Assembly: GCF_918698085.1 (NCBI RefSeq)
Contig: NZ_CAKKLP010000004.1
Coordinates: 248,001 to 312,000 of the forward strand
Reading direction: 5' to 3'
DNA: 64,000 bases
DNA from: Chryseobacterium sp. Bi04
Lineage (GTDB): Bacteria; Bacteroidota; Bacteroidia; Flavobacteriales; Weeksellaceae
The number at the start of each line of letters is the position of its first letter. The first letter of the stretch is position 1. The notes under the pieces were generated by a model, which was not told the DNA's origin, ran no database searches, and worked only from the letters and a program-made list of their open reading frames with translations. Positions 34,589 to 43,510 of this stretch are shown piece after piece. The translations under genes were made by a program, and so were the position numbers.

Positions 34589-36298
34589 ATGACGACCTCA
34601 CAATGTATCATGATCATATTGCTGCTGTTTTTGCCCATCACTGATTTCCATGCGGAGAAAAGCAGGAATGGCTATGTTTGGCTGAGAAGTCAATATGAAA
34701 ACCTTGAAAAGAATGATTCTACGGCTTTCAGGTATTTAAGAATTTATATATCAAAAGCAAAGAAGGATTCTGATTTTGTAAGGCTTTCTGAAGCTTATAA
34801 ATTTGCCGTCTATTTCACTCCGTCCAACGAAGGAAAACTTTCCTATGCAGACAGTACAATCTATGCAGCATTAAGGTCGAAGCAGCCGGAGCTTATCGGT
34901 GATGCCTATTTGGGCAAAGGAATCTTTTATTACTTTAACCTTAAGAAATATGAACCTGCTCTGGCAGAGTATCTGAAAGCTTATGAATATTCTAAGAATG
35001 GTAAGGATGAGTATCTGCATCAAAAAATCATATATCATCTGGGTGTTGTAAAAAGTTATTTGGGATTTTATCAGGAAGCTTTAGATTTGTTTAAACAATG
35101 CAGTGCCTTCTTTGAAAAAAGAAGTAAAGAAAAAAGTCATCCGAATACCTTATTCAATTTTAAAAGAGGCTATTTTAATTCGATACATCAAATGGTGATC
35201 TGTTATCGAAATCTTAAACAGTATGAAATGGCAGACGATCTCGTTGATAAAGCACTTCTGCATCTTGCTGATCAGGATCGGTTTTTACTGGAAAAAAGCT
35301 ATCTGTTGAAATGCCGCGGCATCTCCGCATATCACCATAAAAATTATGCAGGAAGTATCCATGATCTGCATTCTGCTTTACAAGAGATGGTAAAGTCAAA
35401 TGATTTTTCGTGGTTATCCGTAATTTATTACTACTTGGGAAAGAACCATATGGTAAGTAACGAGAATAAAGGATTATATTATCTGGAGAAAGTTGATTCG
35501 ATTTTTAACCGGCATACATTTATTCTTCCTGAAGTAAGACCGGCGTACGAAGATCTTATAACGTACTATTCGGAAAAAGGCGATCGGGACAAACAGCTGT
35601 ATTATACCAAGCAGCTATTGAAGGTTGATAAACTTATTAACAAAGATTTCACCTACCTATCGTCGAAAATACATAGAGAGTACGATACAAGATTACTCAC
35701 TGAAAGCAAAAACAGATTGGAGAATATGAGTTCGCGCCGTATGACGTATATTCTTATATTTATTGTATCGACAATATTCTTTCTGTGTCTTTTCGTTATA
35801 AAGTACCGTAAGGAACAAAATATAAAATTGAAATATCTGTTATTGCAGGACAAACTCAATAATAAGCAATACGATATATTAATTATTGATAAACAGGATA
35901 TTAGCGTAAATACTATAAAAACGGGGCTTCCTGAAGAACTTTATAAAGAATTGGATCTGAGACTCCAGAAATTTGAAATTGAAAACGGATTTACACAAAA
36001 GGGGTTAACATTAGGGATACTAGCTCTTAAAATGAACACCAATACATCTTATCTTTCAACTTTCATCAATGAAAACAAAGGCACCAATTTTAAGACCTAT
36101 ATCAATGGGCTCAGAATTTCTTATATCACACACTTACTCAACTCAGAAAGAAAATATCTCTTGTATACCATTGAAGCTCTTGCGGAAGAATCGGGTATTT
36201 CAACCCGCCAGCATTTTTCAGATCTATTTTTCGATATCAACGGTATCCGCCCGGCAGATTATATAAGAAATCGAAAGAAGGAGCTGGGTATTAGTTGA
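34589..36298 (+). CDS. TPR-containing membrane-anchored AraC-type regulator
   Basis: This 569-residue protein has an N-terminal signal or anchor (MTTSQCIMIILLLFLPI), tetratricopeptide-like helical repeats at about 60-370, one transmembrane segment near 395-415 (TYILIFIVSTIFFLCLFVI), and a C-terminal AraC helix-turn-helix (NTSYLSTFINENKG, ISTRQHFSDLFFDINGIRPA). The periplasmic TPR part would sense a ligand and the cytoplasmic part would bind DNA. The ATG at 34589 is chosen because TAAATTTG at 34555-34562 is a good -7 box. It likely controls the SusC or MauE operon. Confidence 0.85.
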   Translation: MTTSQCIMIILLLFLPITDFHAEKSRNGYVWLRSQYENLEKNDSTAFRYLRIYISKAKKDSDFVRLSEAYKFAVYFTPSNEGKLSYADSTIYAALRSKQPELIGDAYLGKGIFYYFNLKKYEPALAEYLKAYEYSKNGKDEYLHQKIIYHLGVVKSYLGFYQEALDLFKQCSAFFEKRSKEKSHPNTLFNFKRGYFNSIHQMVICYRNLKQYEMADDLVDKALLHLADQDRFLLEKSYLLKCRGISAYHHKNYAGSIHDLHSALQEMVKSNDFSWLSVIYYYLGKNHMVSNENKGLYYLEKVDSIFNRHTFILPEVRPAYEDLITYYSEKGDRDKQLYYTKQLLKVDKLINKDFTYLSSKIHREYDTRLLTESKNRLENMSSRRMTYILIFIVSTIFFLCLFVIKYRKEQNIKLKYLLLQDKLNNKQYDILIIDKQDISVNTIKTGLPEELYKELDLRLQKFEIENGFTQKGLTLGILALKMNTNTSYLSTFINENKGTNFKTYINGLRISYITHLLNSERKYLLYTIEALAEESGISTRQHFSDLFFDINGIRPADYIRNRKKELGIS

Positions 36299-36344
36299 TT
36301 AAGTCCTGCTTTAGCGAATTTTTGTAAATTCCTGAAAAAAGGAC

Positions 36345-37190
36345 ATGGTAACAAAAACTATTTTTAAAAGAACTTCACAGTTATTGGAAGATCTGGATGT
36401 AAAGATTAATGAAGTCTACGCAGATGGAAATGATATGATCAAAATTTCTGAAAAGGCTTTACTCATCATTGACGAGTCTATAAGGAAATTGAAACTTCTG
36501 GTTTCCGATCATCATTTTGATCATATTGCTGAAGAAGTACTTTTTTTTAAAAAGCTAAAACCACAGTTTATTTCAAAATTTATTTATTACTCTTCGGTAC
36601 TGGATATTGAGGCCCATAAGCCGGCTGCAGGAAATAAAACTTTAAAAAAATATTATGAGGCAGAGCAAGAGAAGTTAAAAAACTTCTATTTGGAACATTC
36701 CGAATTCTACAGCTATTATAAACGTGAGGCGACTTATCTCGACCATAAGATATTTGTCCGTAATTCATATGATTTGAAAATGAAGCTATCATCAGGTTTT
36801 TATAACTATGATCCCAATTTTACAACATCACACGATCATATGATCGCCAGATTTATTTCCAATCAGCAATTTGATCAGTATGTAAAAAGGCAGATTGAAG
36901 GTTCTAGTGAAGATACAGCATCAAAACTACTTTCTCCTCTTAGCTGGTCGGGATCAAAGGTAGGTCTTATAGAACTGATCTATGCCCTTTACCAAATGCG
37001 TTGTTTTAATGGGGGGAATATAGAATTAAGCGAAGTCATAAAATTTGTTGAAAAGTCATTGGATTGTGATCTTGGCAATTTCCATAAAACGGTCTTTGAA
37101 ATCCGCACCAGAAAACAGGGACCTACCAAATTCCTTCAACTGGTTGGTGACAATCTCAACCAGCATTTTATGACTCATGAAGCTGAATAA
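36345..37190 (+). CDS. rteC: RteC-family regulator of conjugative transposon excision and transfer
   Basis: This is a 281-residue protein with the RteC domain: a helical N-terminal half (KIFVRNSYDLKMKLSSGFYN near 140) and a winged-helix-like end (LSWSGSKVGLIELIYALYQM, KTVFEIRTRKQGPTKFL). In CTnDOT, RteC activates excision genes. RteA and RteB (the tetracycline-responsive two-component system) are not present in the window, so induction must differ. It is convergent with the mob genes across a terminator. Confidence 0.88.
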   Translation: MVTKTIFKRTSQLLEDLDVKINEVYADGNDMIKISEKALLIIDESIRKLKLLVSDHHFDHIAEEVLFFKKLKPQFISKFIYYSSVLDIEAHKPAAGNKTLKKYYEAEQEKLKNFYLEHSEFYSYYKREATYLDHKIFVRNSYDLKMKLSSGFYNYDPNFTTSHDHMIARFISNQQFDQYVKRQIEGSSEDTASKLLSPLSWSGSKVGLIELIYALYQMRCFNGGNIELSEVIKFVEKSLDCDLGNFHKTVFEIRTRKQGPTKFLQLVGDNLNQHFMTHEAE

Positions 37191-37204
37191 CTGAAGATCA
37201 AATT

Positions 37205-37234
37205 AAACCTCAAATACAGTATGATTTGAGGTTT
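37205..37234. terminator. Bidirectional terminator between rteC and mobC
   Basis: An 11-bp perfect stem (AAACCTCAAAT / ATTTGAGGTTT) with an 8-base loop is followed by CTATTTT on the plus strand and preceded by A-rich DNA, so it can serve both convergent genes. Confidence 0.8.
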
Positions 37235-37239
37235 CTATT

Positions 37240-39276
37240 TTAATCATTTTTGATTAAATACTGCAAATCAGGATCATTCTTTATTCGATCCATCTCATTC
37301 GTGATGATGCTAAGAACATCAGTCTTAATCTCTTTGTAATTATCTTGGATCTGTTTGGTCATCGAATCATTGCCCTCCTGATCAATAAAGGATCGAATCA
37401 GCGGTATATTCTGATTGTTTTGCATTTCTTGAGAAAGCTTAATACTATCCACAACAATCTCCGAATGAAAAATCTTCTGCTGAATCCTTTCGTCAAAGTT
37501 ATCTGATACTGCACCTACAAAAAATCCCTGAGTCAGGGTAGAAATCTTCGAAGCTGGAATCAAACTATCCAATTGCGTAGAGATGGAGGTAGAGGTATCA
37601 TTCCTATTGATGGATATACTTTGTCTTTTTTGCAGTACTTTTCCAAAGCGTTCGGATAAGGTTTTTGCTGTTTCCCCAACCACCTGACCGCTGAAAATAT
37701 TGCCGACCGTATTCTGAATCACTTTACTTTCCTTGTCTCCATAATCTCTTGTTAGCTGAGAAAAATCCTGAAACCCAAGACATACAGAAACTTTGTTACT
37801 TCTGGCAGTAGCAATTAAATTATCCAAGCCTCTGAAATAAATAGTGGGAAGCTCGTCAATAATGACAGAACTTTTTAATTGTCCTTTTTTATTGATTAAC
37901 TTAACAATTCTTGAATTGTATAGTCCCAGAGCGGCAGAATAGATGTTCTGACGATCAGGATTATTTCCGACGCACAATATTTTAGGTTCATTGGGATTAT
38001 TGATATCCAAAGAAAAATCGTCGCCGGTCATTACCCAGTACAATTGTGGTGAGATCATTCTAGACAAAGGAATCTTAGCCGATGCGATTTGTCCCTGTAG
38101 CTGATCCTGGGCACCTCCTTGCCATGCATCCATAAAAGGAGAGAGGTAATTCTCCAATTCAGAATACGATGTTAATATCGTAAATACCTCTTCATATTTT
38201 TTGTTTAGCAGTTCAATAGCGTGTGGAAAAGTACAGTATCTACCATTTTCATAAATTTTAAGAAACCATATGATTGCCGCTAACAATATAATGGGACTTT
38301 CGACAAAGAAATCACCCTGTTTCTGGATCCAACTTCTATTAAGATTCAGCATAATGGTGTAGGCAGCTTCATATGCATCTGAAATATCTGTCATAAAATT
38401 GGGGTTTAGGGGATTGCATCGATGGCTTTTTCTGGGGTCGTCAAAATTGATGATATAGAATTTCGGCTTTACGGTATAAGCAGCAGAATGATTGAGAAGA
38501 TGGTTGTACGCAATAGTAGACAAATCATCGAATTTAAAATCATAGATATACATGGAAAATCCTTTTTCAATATGTTGTCTTATATAGTTGTTGACAACAG
38601 CATAGGATTTTCCTGAGCCTGGAGTTCCTAAGACAATGGTGGCACGAAAAGGATTCACCACATTAATCCATCCCTGATGCCACTTCCCTTGATAATAGAA
38701 TTGTGTAGGAAGGTTAACAGAGTATTCATTATAGAGTAATTGGGTTTCCTGCTGAAAGCTTTCATTCTCATTGTTAAAAACATCGGTCATTAAGTCGGTT
38801 TTGAGTAAACGGCTTATCCAGACTCCTGCCTGCATCAGGAAGATGTATCCGGAACCGGTAGATAGAATATAAAGTACAGAAGTGAAACTGCTGGCAGATT
38901 GTAAGAGGATTGTGTTTAAAAAGAATAAGACAAAACCAATAGAAAAAACAATACTAATTTTTTTCCAAGTGATCTTTTCATTTTTGACTCCCTTTGTTCC
39001 GAGGCAACTCAAAGCCAGTAAAACTATTGTGAACAGCTTAGAATAAATAGGTTGAGAAAAAAGACCCGTTGTCTTGTTAAAATGATGAAGTATCTTATTG
39101 ATGAGTTCCAGTGTCCATTGTTGATGTGCAAAAAATCCATAACAAAACCAGTACAGATGCATTAGTACCATGATAATGCTGACCGCTCGCATAAACGCCA
39201 TGATTTTGGCAAGCCCTCTTAAATCGTCTTCACCCTGCATATTACATTTTAGACGCATAAATACTGGATTGCACAT
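37240..39276 (-). CDS. mobC: MobC type IV coupling protein (VirD4/TraG-like ATPase)
   Basis: This is a 678-residue coupling ATPase. Four hydrophobic segments lie within the first 160 residues. Walker A is GTPGSGKSYAVVNN near 219, and Walker B-like SSVIIDELPTIYF is near 465. It links the relaxase-DNA complex to the mating channel at the inner membrane. It is the third gene of mobA-mobB-mobC, with an 88-base gap after mobB. Confidence 0.9.
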   Translation of the reverse strand: MCNPVFMRLKCNMQGEDDLRGLAKIMAFMRAVSIIMVLMHLYWFCYGFFAHQQWTLELINKILHHFNKTTGLFSQPIYSKLFTIVLLALSCLGTKGVKNEKITWKKISIVFSIGFVLFFLNTILLQSASSFTSVLYILSTGSGYIFLMQAGVWISRLLKTDLMTDVFNNENESFQQETQLLYNEYSVNLPTQFYYQGKWHQGWINVVNPFRATIVLGTPGSGKSYAVVNNYIRQHIEKGFSMYIYDFKFDDLSTIAYNHLLNHSAAYTVKPKFYIINFDDPRKSHRCNPLNPNFMTDISDAYEAAYTIMLNLNRSWIQKQGDFFVESPIILLAAIIWFLKIYENGRYCTFPHAIELLNKKYEEVFTILTSYSELENYLSPFMDAWQGGAQDQLQGQIASAKIPLSRMISPQLYWVMTGDDFSLDINNPNEPKILCVGNNPDRQNIYSAALGLYNSRIVKLINKKGQLKSSVIIDELPTIYFRGLDNLIATARSNKVSVCLGFQDFSQLTRDYGDKESKVIQNTVGNIFSGQVVGETAKTLSERFGKVLQKRQSISINRNDTSTSISTQLDSLIPASKISTLTQGFFVGAVSDNFDERIQQKIFHSEIVVDSIKLSQEMQNNQNIPLIRSFIDQEGNDSMTKQIQDNYKEIKTDVLSIITNEMDRIKNDPDLQYLIKND

Positions 39277-39364
39277 TCTTAATTATGAATGAGCCGTTGC
39301 AAGAATACATTGGCTGACTATGTCTCTGAGAGTATAATTATAAAGGTAGTTTATCAAAAGAATA

Positions 39365-40618
39365 TTATTTTTTTCTTCTTTTTCTTTGTCTCTTTTTCAT
39401 TTGTGATTCGAAAATTTGTTCCTCCTGATCCTCATTAGTATCTGAAGATAATAAACTGCTAAAAAATCCGTCAAAAACTCCGCTGATGCTATCCGTAAGA
39501 AATTGTTGTTTGCATATTTCCTGAGATAAATTAAAGTGATCATTATGATCGTATTTTGTTTCACGCTTTATTTCTACCTCATTCCACAGTGTATTGAATG
39601 AGTTGGCTGAAAGTTCTTTACTCAACTGTGAACCATTCCAAACAGATTTGGAGTTATGGTCTATGAATGTAATTCCGTATATTTTTCCCTGATTATTTTT
39701 TCTAATAACTGTAGCAATTCCCTGTTCCAAAAATTGAGACTTAAAAGAAGCTTCCGATTTACTCGTGCTGAGTGCAGTTTCTACCGTTCTTTTAAGAATA
39801 TGTTTTGAAGGATCATTTTTCATTTTCACTTTAGATTTCTCAATGAGCACCTGAATGTTTTCTACTGCTGCATGCTTACCAAAAAGGGATGATTTAAAAG
39901 GATTGCTTATTTTTTTTCCATTTTCATCCGTTACAAAATAAACCATTCCCTTTCTCATCTTTCCATGCAGTTCTCCGCTAACCTCTTCACAGGAAATATT
40001 AAATTGAGAGAGTAAAGCGTTATAAGCACCCATACTTTGAAAGCCATAGATTTTAGGGATATGTCTTATTACGGATGATAATTGTGTTTTGATATTTCCC
40101 TTAGTATAATCTACAGGTTTAAAAATAGAGCTTTGATTTAAATTTCTGTTCTCACCAGCGACTTTCAGGTTATATTGTTTTTCCAGTTTTCTACAGGCTT
40201 CCATTGATCGGGGGTGATCATAGCGATCTGATATTTTCTTCCCATCGATCTGTACACAGGTGGTGACGATATGGATGTGAGTTCTATCAATATCCGTATG
40301 TTTAAAAACGACATAGGGTTGGTTGCCATACCCCATTTCCGTCATATATTGCTGAGCCATTTCTCTATAATCTTTATCATCCACCTTATCGTTAGGATCA
40401 GGATTAAGAGAAATATGTCTTACCGGTTTTTCAGTTTTGTTATTGGCAATCAAGTAGGGTTCAAAATACTGATGAAAAAATTTGACCGAATAAGGTCGAT
40501 CCCACAAATCGGGAATCTTATTAGTGTATAAAACCGTTCCATTTTCGTTGTCTACTTTTTGCTGATTGTAGGTAAGCGCACCCCAAAGATTTTCACCTTT
40601 TCCAATTTTTGCGATCAT
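39365..40618 (-). CDS. mobB: MobB relaxase (MobA/VirD2-like)
   Basis: This is a 417-residue relaxase/mobilisation nuclease. The metal-binding histidines are visible in H107-T-D-I-D-R-T-H114-I-H116. The catalytic tyrosine is probably in the N-terminal part (LTYNQQK near 16-22). The C-terminal region is Lys-rich and ends KKRQRKRRKK. It nicks oriT and stays bound to the 5' end. It overlaps mobA by 4 bases. The candidate oriT lies just upstream of mobA. Confidence 0.9.
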   Translation of the reverse strand: MIAKIGKGENLWGALTYNQQKVDNENGTVLYTNKIPDLWDRPYSVKFFHQYFEPYLIANNKTEKPVRHISLNPDPNDKVDDKDYREMAQQYMTEMGYGNQPYVVFKHTDIDRTHIHIVTTCVQIDGKKISDRYDHPRSMEACRKLEKQYNLKVAGENRNLNQSSIFKPVDYTKGNIKTQLSSVIRHIPKIYGFQSMGAYNALLSQFNISCEEVSGELHGKMRKGMVYFVTDENGKKISNPFKSSLFGKHAAVENIQVLIEKSKVKMKNDPSKHILKRTVETALSTSKSEASFKSQFLEQGIATVIRKNNQGKIYGITFIDHNSKSVWNGSQLSKELSANSFNTLWNEVEIKRETKYDHNDHFNLSQEICKQQFLTDSISGVFDGFFSSLLSSDTNEDQEEQIFESQMKKRQRKRRKK

Positions 40619-41049
40619 TTATAAGTAGTTTTTTGAATATGGTTTTGCTCAAATTCTTTCGTGAGTTCTATCACCTGTTTACAGATTACAGCTAGATTTT
40701 TAGTATGATTTTCCAGTTTAAAGAGATAGAGAGAAGCTTTTTTCTCAGTAAAATTTCGATATAAAATTTTTACAATCTGATTGTAATTGTTTCCAATCGA
40801 CTGAAACTGATAGAAAAATTTAGTGAGTTGAGTATGATAATCCATCGTTGAAACATCAACTTTTATAATTTTTAATTCTCTCTGAAGCAAAATTGTTGTA
40901 ATAAATTTTGCTTTGTTGCTCATGCCTGAAGCTTCAAATAATTTTAGAAAACCAACATTTTCTTCATCTGTCAATCGAAATACATACCTGTTTTTACTTG
41001 GGTTTAGCTTAGGCTTACGCCCTCCTTTATTGTTTCTATTTGTTTCCAT
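40615..41049 (-). CDS. mobA: MobA accessory relaxosome protein
   Basis: This is a 144-residue basic protein with the GGRKPKLNPSKNRYVFRLTD N-terminus common to MobA/MbpA-like relaxosome proteins, followed by a ribbon-helix-helix-like part (MSNKAKFITTILLQRELKI) and a helical tail. It binds near oriT and helps the relaxase. It is the first gene of the mob operon. The intergenic region upstream holds the oriT-like inverted repeat. Confidence 0.85.
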   Translation of the reverse strand: METNRNNKGGRKPKLNPSKNRYVFRLTDEENVGFLKLFEASGMSNKAKFITTILLQRELKIIKVDVSTMDYHTQLTKFFYQFQSIGNNYNQIVKILYRNFTEKKASLYLFKLENHTKNLAVICKQVIELTKEFEQNHIQKTTYK

Positions 41050-41109
41050 ATTCTCTAATTTAATGTTAAGAAAATCACGACTTCGGAGTGGTTTTTAAAG
41101 CCCCAGCCA

Positions 41110-41167
41110 GGGCAAGTTGTTTTGAGGCACGAAAAAAGTTATGAGGCACTCAAAACATAACTTGCCC
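41110..41167. other. Candidate oriT inverted repeat
   Basis: The left arm (41110-41126) GGGCAAGTTGTTTTGAG pairs with the right arm (41149-41167) CTCAAAACATAACTTGCCC, with a 2-base bulge and a 22-base spacer. GAGGCAC occurs twice as a direct repeat (41124-41130, 41143-41149). Its place directly upstream of mobA fits the transfer origin of mob/tra elements. The nick site cannot be fixed from the sequence. Confidence 0.55.
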
Positions 41168-41683
41168 CTTTCGGGTGAAAGGAAATATCACTAAGAGAGC
41201 AGATGTCATACTGCGTAGTATGAAGACCGGTAAATTTCCCCTGACCACTCAGCTTTCTGGAACAAAGTAAATCACTATGCTTTAAAGAGACAGTATTGGA
41301 AAGAATGCCAAGGACAGTCACTTAAAGCCAAAACCAACCATGAAAAAACATCCCCCAAAGAAATACTATTCATTTGCATCAGATTGAGCGCATGACTTCA
41401 TAGCTGAAGATCTGACAGAAATATTGAACAGAGGAAATCCGGCTTTCCAGCTTTCCTGAATTCAAGCCATCACGATATCATATGTGAGAAATGGGAATCA
41501 GGAAATCATTCTCCCAGGATGGCAAGATGGATGGCAGTCAGTGAATAGTGATAGAAGTCAATGCAGATATCAAGAATCCCAGCCAGCAATAATGAAAACA
41601 AGGCAGAGAACCTGAAGTATTGACTGCCAGGGGCCTGCATTCAGTCATTCTTTCAAATTACGTTTAACTCAAATTCAAGCAAA
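41168..41683. other. Non-coding mob/tra intergenic region with repeats
   Basis: No convincing gene lies here. It holds a palindrome CATACT-GCGT-AGTATG (41207-41222) and repeated CAGTCA/TGACTG units (41315, 41535, 41621, 41642), including a 9-bp inverted pair TGGCAGTCA (41532-41540) and TGACTGCCA (41621-41629). These may be relaxosome or regulator sites for the divergent mobA and traA operons. Confidence 0.45.
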
Positions 41684-42451
41684 ATGGAAACGAAAAAACA
41701 ACCATCCATTATTACATTTTCCACTCAAAAAGGTGGAGTAGGGAAAAGTACATTTACAGTACTTCTGGCAAGTATTCTTCATTATCGTTTAGGATATAAT
41801 GTTGCCGTTTTCGACTGTGATTTTCCACAGTATAGTTTACTCCAGATGAGAGAACGGGATTTAAAGACAGTGATGCAAAATGAGATTCTTAAAAAATTAG
41901 CACACAGACAGTTTACTACCATTAACAAAAAAGCATATCCTATCTTTAAAAGCAGCAGTGAAACAGTAATGAATGAGGTTGAACGGTACATCAATAATAC
42001 GGATACAATCCCTGATGCCATATTTTTAGATTTACCTGGCACGGTCAATACCGCAGGTATACTGAAAACATTGACCAGTGTCAATCATATCTTTTCCCCC
42101 ATAACAGCAGATCGTATTGTATTGGAAAGTACTTTAAGTTTTACAGATGTACTGATTAATGTACTGATGAAAGAAAAACATACGGAAATAAAAACCATCC
42201 GGCTTTTTTGGAATCAGTTTGATGGAAGAGAAAGGACCATGTTGTACAAAAATTACAGCAAAGTGATTACAGACTTAAGGCTTCAGCTTATGGAAACGAC
42301 CATTGCAGATAGTAAAAGATTTCGGAAAGAAGGGGAGCCGGCAGCAAAGACGGTTTTTCGGTCTACACTACTGCCTGCAGATGCTAAGCTGTTAACGCAA
42401 TGCAGGCTTGATCAGTTTGTAGAAGAATTTCTGAAAATTGTCAAATTATAG
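41684..42451 (+). CDS. traA: TraA-type ParA-family ATPase
   Basis: This 255-residue ParA/MinD-like ATPase has a deviant Walker A at 15-23 (STQKGGVGKSTF), a Walker B-like DAIFLDLPGT, and a C-terminal helix cluster. In Bacteroidota ICEs this is the first tra gene (traA). It probably positions element DNA or the transfer apparatus. The next gene begins 4 bases after its stop. Confidence 0.85.
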   Translation: METKKQPSIITFSTQKGGVGKSTFTVLLASILHYRLGYNVAVFDCDFPQYSLLQMRERDLKTVMQNEILKKLAHRQFTTINKKAYPIFKSSSETVMNEVERYINNTDTIPDAIFLDLPGTVNTAGILKTLTSVNHIFSPITADRIVLESTLSFTDVLINVLMKEKHTEIKTIRLFWNQFDGRERTMLYKNYSKVITDLRLQLMETTIADSKRFRKEGEPAAKTVFRSTLLPADAKLLTQCRLDQFVEEFLKIVKL

Positions 42452-42455
42452 CAGT

Positions 42456-42851
42456 ATGGAAAATGAAAAAAAGAACAATAAGGAAAATGGTATCGATGAG
42501 CAGTATTTGATGTCTATTATGGCGGGAGGTCCAAAGAAAGAATTACCGATTCAAAATGCTGACGTTTCAAAGGAAAAAGAAGTACAAAAAAATAAGTTGA
42601 AGAGTAAGAAGAGCAATGATATAACTTATATGGAGCAGTTTCTTACTCATCATACAATGACTAAGCGTGGTGATAAAAGCATCTATATCCGTCCTGAATA
42701 TCATGAGCGGCTTTCGCGTATTATTCAGATTATTGCAGAAGACCAGATTCCATTGTATGCTTATCTGGATAATATTCTGGCATATCATTTTGAAATGTTT
42801 GAAAAGGAAATTACTGATGATTTCAACAATAAATACCGTCCAATCTTTTAA
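42456..42851 (+). CDS. traB: DUF3408 protein (TraB-like)
   Basis: This is a 131-residue protein with a charged, disordered N-terminus and a C-terminal ribbon-helix-helix-like DUF3408 segment (TMTKRGDKSIYIRPEYHERL, then QIIAEDQIPLYAYLDNIL). The ATG at 42456 is preferred to an upstream TTG frame. It follows traA in the standard tra order, and with a ParA partner it probably acts as the DNA-binding half. Confidence 0.78.
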   Translation: MENEKKNNKENGIDEQYLMSIMAGGPKKELPIQNADVSKEKEVQKNKLKSKKSNDITYMEQFLTHHTMTKRGDKSIYIRPEYHERLSRIIQIIAEDQIPLYAYLDNILAYHFEMFEKEITDDFNNKYRPIF

Positions 42852-42862
42852 TTCTTAATCAT

Positions 42863-43480
42863 ATGGAACAACTCATCATCATCTTTTTGCTCATCATTAT
42901 TATGCTGATTCTTTTAGACAGAAAATTTTCGGTCAATGTCCGAGGGAAAAATCACAGTGATACCAATAAGAGTGTGCCTTCCATTATGGGAGCTACAAAG
43001 CAAAGAGAAGGACAGGTTTTGCCAATCGATGCCAGGGAAAGACAAGGTGAATCTGATATACTTACTGTTGATAATTTTGAATCAGAAACCAAAGAAGAGG
43101 AATTTGAGCCTATTGACCAGAGTAAAAATATCAATGATATTCTCATCAAAAATGATGAATGGGAGGAGTATGAAGATTGGATAGATGAAAACTCTACTAT
43201 TGAAAGCGGGTTCGCTACAGGGGTTACCTTTCAGGAATTGAGTACTGCGGGTCAGTTGCTTCAGCAGGACATGCTGGATACTGACTTAGAACAGCAAGCA
43301 GTAGAGATCATTCAAAAAATTCAGGAAACCGAGCTTTTTGATCTCTTAGAGAATTCATTAGGAGATGCTTCGAAAAGAATTGCCACTTTAGTGACAGCGA
43401 GCATTCCGGATGATGACAAGATCATTTCTTTTAGACGTAATAATTCTTCGGACAGTTTCGACATTGGGGAATTTGTCTAA
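42863..43480 (+). CDS. traD: TraD-like conjugal transfer protein
   Basis: This is a 205-residue protein with one N-terminal membrane segment (LIIIFLLIIIMLILL) and a long acidic cytoplasmic part (EDWIDENSTIESGFATGVTF, then LSTAGQLLQQDMLD). It is identified as TraD by position and by this segment, which is typical of ICE TraD proteins. Its stop codon is inside an 11-bp hairpin terminator, so the first tra transcript ends here. Confidence 0.7.
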   Translation: MEQLIIIFLLIIIMLILLDRKFSVNVRGKNHSDTNKSVPSIMGATKQREGQVLPIDARERQGESDILTVDNFESETKEEEFEPIDQSKNINDILIKNDEWEEYEDWIDENSTIESGFATGVTFQELSTAGQLLQQDMLDTDLEQQAVEIIQKIQETELFDLLENSLGDASKRIATLVTASIPDDDKIISFRRNNSSDSFDIGEFV

Positions 43481-43491
43481 ACAAATTCCCC
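43466..43491. terminator. Terminator at the end of traD
   Basis: GGGGAATTTGT pairs perfectly with ACAAATTCCCC around CTAA, followed by TTTACTATTT. The stem includes the last codons and stop of traD. It separates the traA-B-D transcript from the convergent YhcG-like gene. Confidence 0.8.
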
Positions 43492-43510
43492 TTTACTATT
43501 TAAAGAAACT

